Shown here: piece by piece, positions 5,525 to 6,861 of the stretch | Position numbering within the stretch: the stretch's first letter is position 1 | How the letters are laid out: every line of letters begins with the position of its first letter | From: Pseudomonadota bacterium | GTDB lineage: Bacteria > Pseudomonadota > Alphaproteobacteria > Rhodospirillales > Casp-alpha2 | DNA length: 6,861 bases | Assembly: GCA_027620395.1 (NCBI GenBank) | Contig: JAQBZY010000072.1 | Span: 1-6,861, forward strand | Direction of reading: 5' to 3' | Made by a program: the position numbers and the translations under genes | The notes under the pieces: generated by a model | Told to the model about the DNA's origin: nothing | Databases searched by the model: none | Seen by the model: the letters and a program-made list of their open reading frames with translations, nothing else

Positions 5525-6861
5525 ATGCCCGACGGCACTTTGACCAATTCGAAAATCGTTGCCGCCTATCGCGAGATAACGCCGTCGTCGGCCAAGCGCG
5601 CGGTGCAGGCGCGGGAGATTTTTCCAAGCGGCATCGTGCATGATTCCCGCAAATTAGACCCCTACCCCATATACGTCGACCGCGCCCAGGGCGCCCATAA
5701 ATGGGATATCGACGGCAACGATTATGTTGATTATTTCGGCGGCCACGGGGCGTTAATCCTGGGGCACAACCACCCGACGGTGATGGCCGCCGTTCATGCG
5801 CAACTGGACAAGGGCACGCATTTCGGCGCTTGCCACGAGTTGGAGGTGCGCTGGGGCGAATTGGTGATACAATTGGTGCCCTGCGCGGAACGGGTACGGT
5901 TCACCTCGTCGGGAACGGAAGCCAATTTGATGGCGTTGCGGCTGGCGCGGGCCTTCACCGGAAAATCAAAGTTGGTTCGGTTCAAAGGCCATTTTCACGG
6001 TTGGCAGGACCACGTCGCGTTTGGCGTCACCAATCATTTCGACGGCACGCCGACGCCGGGGGTCATCGACGGCATCGCGGAAAACGTGTTGCTGGCGCCG
6101 CCCGACGATATTGAGGCCACGCGCCGCATTTTCGAAACCCATGCCGACATCGCCGCCGTCATCGTGGAACCAACCGGGGCATCCTTCGGTCAGGTGCCGG
6201 TGAGCCGCGACTTCATCGCCGAATTGCGCAAAATCGCCACCGACCATGGCGTGATTCTGATCTTCGACGAGGTCGTCACCGGATTTCGCGTCTCCCCCGG
6301 CGGCGCCCAGGCGCATTACGGCATAACGCCCGATATGTGCAGTCTGGCGAAAATTCTCTCGGGCGGACTGCCCGGCGGCGCGATCACCGGCCGCGCCGAT
6401 ATTCTTGATCTGCTCGACTTCGAAAAAGCCAAGCAAAAAGGCTTCGAGAAAATAGCCCATCAGGGCACCTTCAACGCCAATCCGATGTCGGCGGCCGCCG
6501 GCATCGCGACCCTGGAATTGATCGCCAAGGGCGATGTCTGCACCAAGGCCAGCGCCACTGCCGCCACCATCCGCGCGAAGATCAACGCGGTGTTCGAAGA
6601 AGAACAGATTCCCTGGGCGTGTTACGGCGACCATTCCGGATTTTTCATTTTCACCAATCCGGCGAACGATGCCATCATGCCGTCCTCCTTCGATCCTTAC
6701 GCGCAACCGAACGAAACATTGAAACGCGCGAGCGCCGGTGATCTGGTCACCAAACTGCGGCTCGGCGTCATGATCAACGGCGTCGATTTGTCGGCGAAAC
6801 CAGGTGGCGTCGTGTCCGCGATTCACACCGAGGACGACGTGGCCAAGACAGCCGACGCCGT
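5525..6861 (+). CDS. Class III aminotransferase, glutamate-1-semialdehyde-aminotransferase-like (partial)
   Basis: The frame is open from ATG 5525 to the window edge (445 complete codons), so the C-terminus is missing. It is a fold-type I PLP enzyme of class III. SSGTEAN (128-134) binds the cofactor phosphate. GHFHGWQDH (155-163) is the site of the stacking aromatic residue. EPTG (215-218) and FDEVVTGFR (247-255) follow, the latter with Asp248 contacting the pyridine nitrogen. Lys276 in SLAKILSGGLPGGA is the expected Schiff-base lysine. The overall pattern resembles HemL. The HemL motif YHGHAD is replaced here, however, and the chain is already longer than HemL (about 430 residues) without reaching a stop. 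A transaminase or aminomutase on another substrate is therefore more likely than haem synthesis. AGGA (5514-5517) lies 7 bases before the start. No neighbour reveals the pathway. Confidence 0.9.
   Translation, partial: MPDGTLTNSKIVAAYREITPSSAKRAVQAREIFPSGIVHDSRKLDPYPIYVDRAQGAHKWDIDGNDYVDYFGGHGALILGHNHPTVMAAVHAQLDKGTHFGACHELEVRWGELVIQLVPCAERVRFTSSGTEANLMALRLARAFTGKSKLVRFKGHFHGWQDHVAFGVTNHFDGTPTPGVIDGIAENVLLAPPDDIEATRRIFETHADIAAVIVEPTGASFGQVPVSRDFIAELRKIATDHGVILIFDEVVTGFRVSPGGAQAHYGITPDMCSLAKILSGGLPGGAITGRADILDLLDFEKAKQKGFEKIAHQGTFNANPMSAAAGIATLELIAKGDVCTKASATAATIRAKINAVFEEEQIPWACYGDHSGFFIFTNPANDAIMPSSFDPYAQPNETLKRASAGDLVTKLRLGVMINGVDLSAKPGGVVSAIHTEDDVAKTADA

Noticed and set aside
5966..6826. 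286-codon open frame on the minus strand, antisense to the aminotransferase
   Set aside because: The plus frame encodes an unmistakable class III aminotransferase with all cofactor motifs. The antisense frame is low-complexity and resembles no family, as expected for a shadow frame in GC-rich coding DNA.

Overview
The window reads as ordinary chromosome of an alphaproteobacterium, probably Rhodospirillales-like; this assignment rests on gene order and protein character, not on a search. The clues are GC-rich DNA, the order cytochrome bc1 chaperone / DUF177 / rpmF / plsX / fabH / ihfA / MerR, a divergent BamE lipoprotein gene, and a bacterial tRNA-Pro(GGG). I see no insertion sequence, prophage, CRISPR array or obvious foreign DNA.

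Layout. From about 4674 down to 55 everything lies on the minus strand. It begins with a ubiquinol-cytochrome c chaperone gene that carries a reading-frame break. A YceD/DUF177 gene overlaps its 3' end by 4 bases. Next come rpmF (ribosomal protein L32), plsX and fabH (entry into phospholipid and fatty-acid synthesis, one base apart), ihfA, a MerR-family regulator and tRNA-Pro. On the plus strand, bamE diverges from the chaperone gene. A gene-poor stretch of about 250 bp follows, containing small palindromes and a good sigma70-type promoter. It leads into a class III (glutamate-1-semialdehyde-aminotransferase-like) PLP enzyme that runs off the right edge.

How the genes fit together. yceD-rpmF-plsX-fabH is one of the most conserved bacterial clusters, linking large-subunit assembly to acyl-ACP/acyl-phosphate metabolism. 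Here it is joined upstream to a respiratory-complex assembly factor and downstream to a nucleoid protein and a regulator. Candidate internal promoters before plsX and ihfA suggest the block is not a single simple transcript. BamE belongs to outer-membrane protein assembly, so the left and centre are housekeeping envelope, ribosome and respiration functions. The aminotransferase is separate, and its substrate cannot be told from this window.

The most notable observation is the frame break in the bc1 chaperone gene near 4321-4335. Restoring the frame gives a continuous protein that ends exactly at an ATGA overlap with the next gene. I found no convincing undescribed system.
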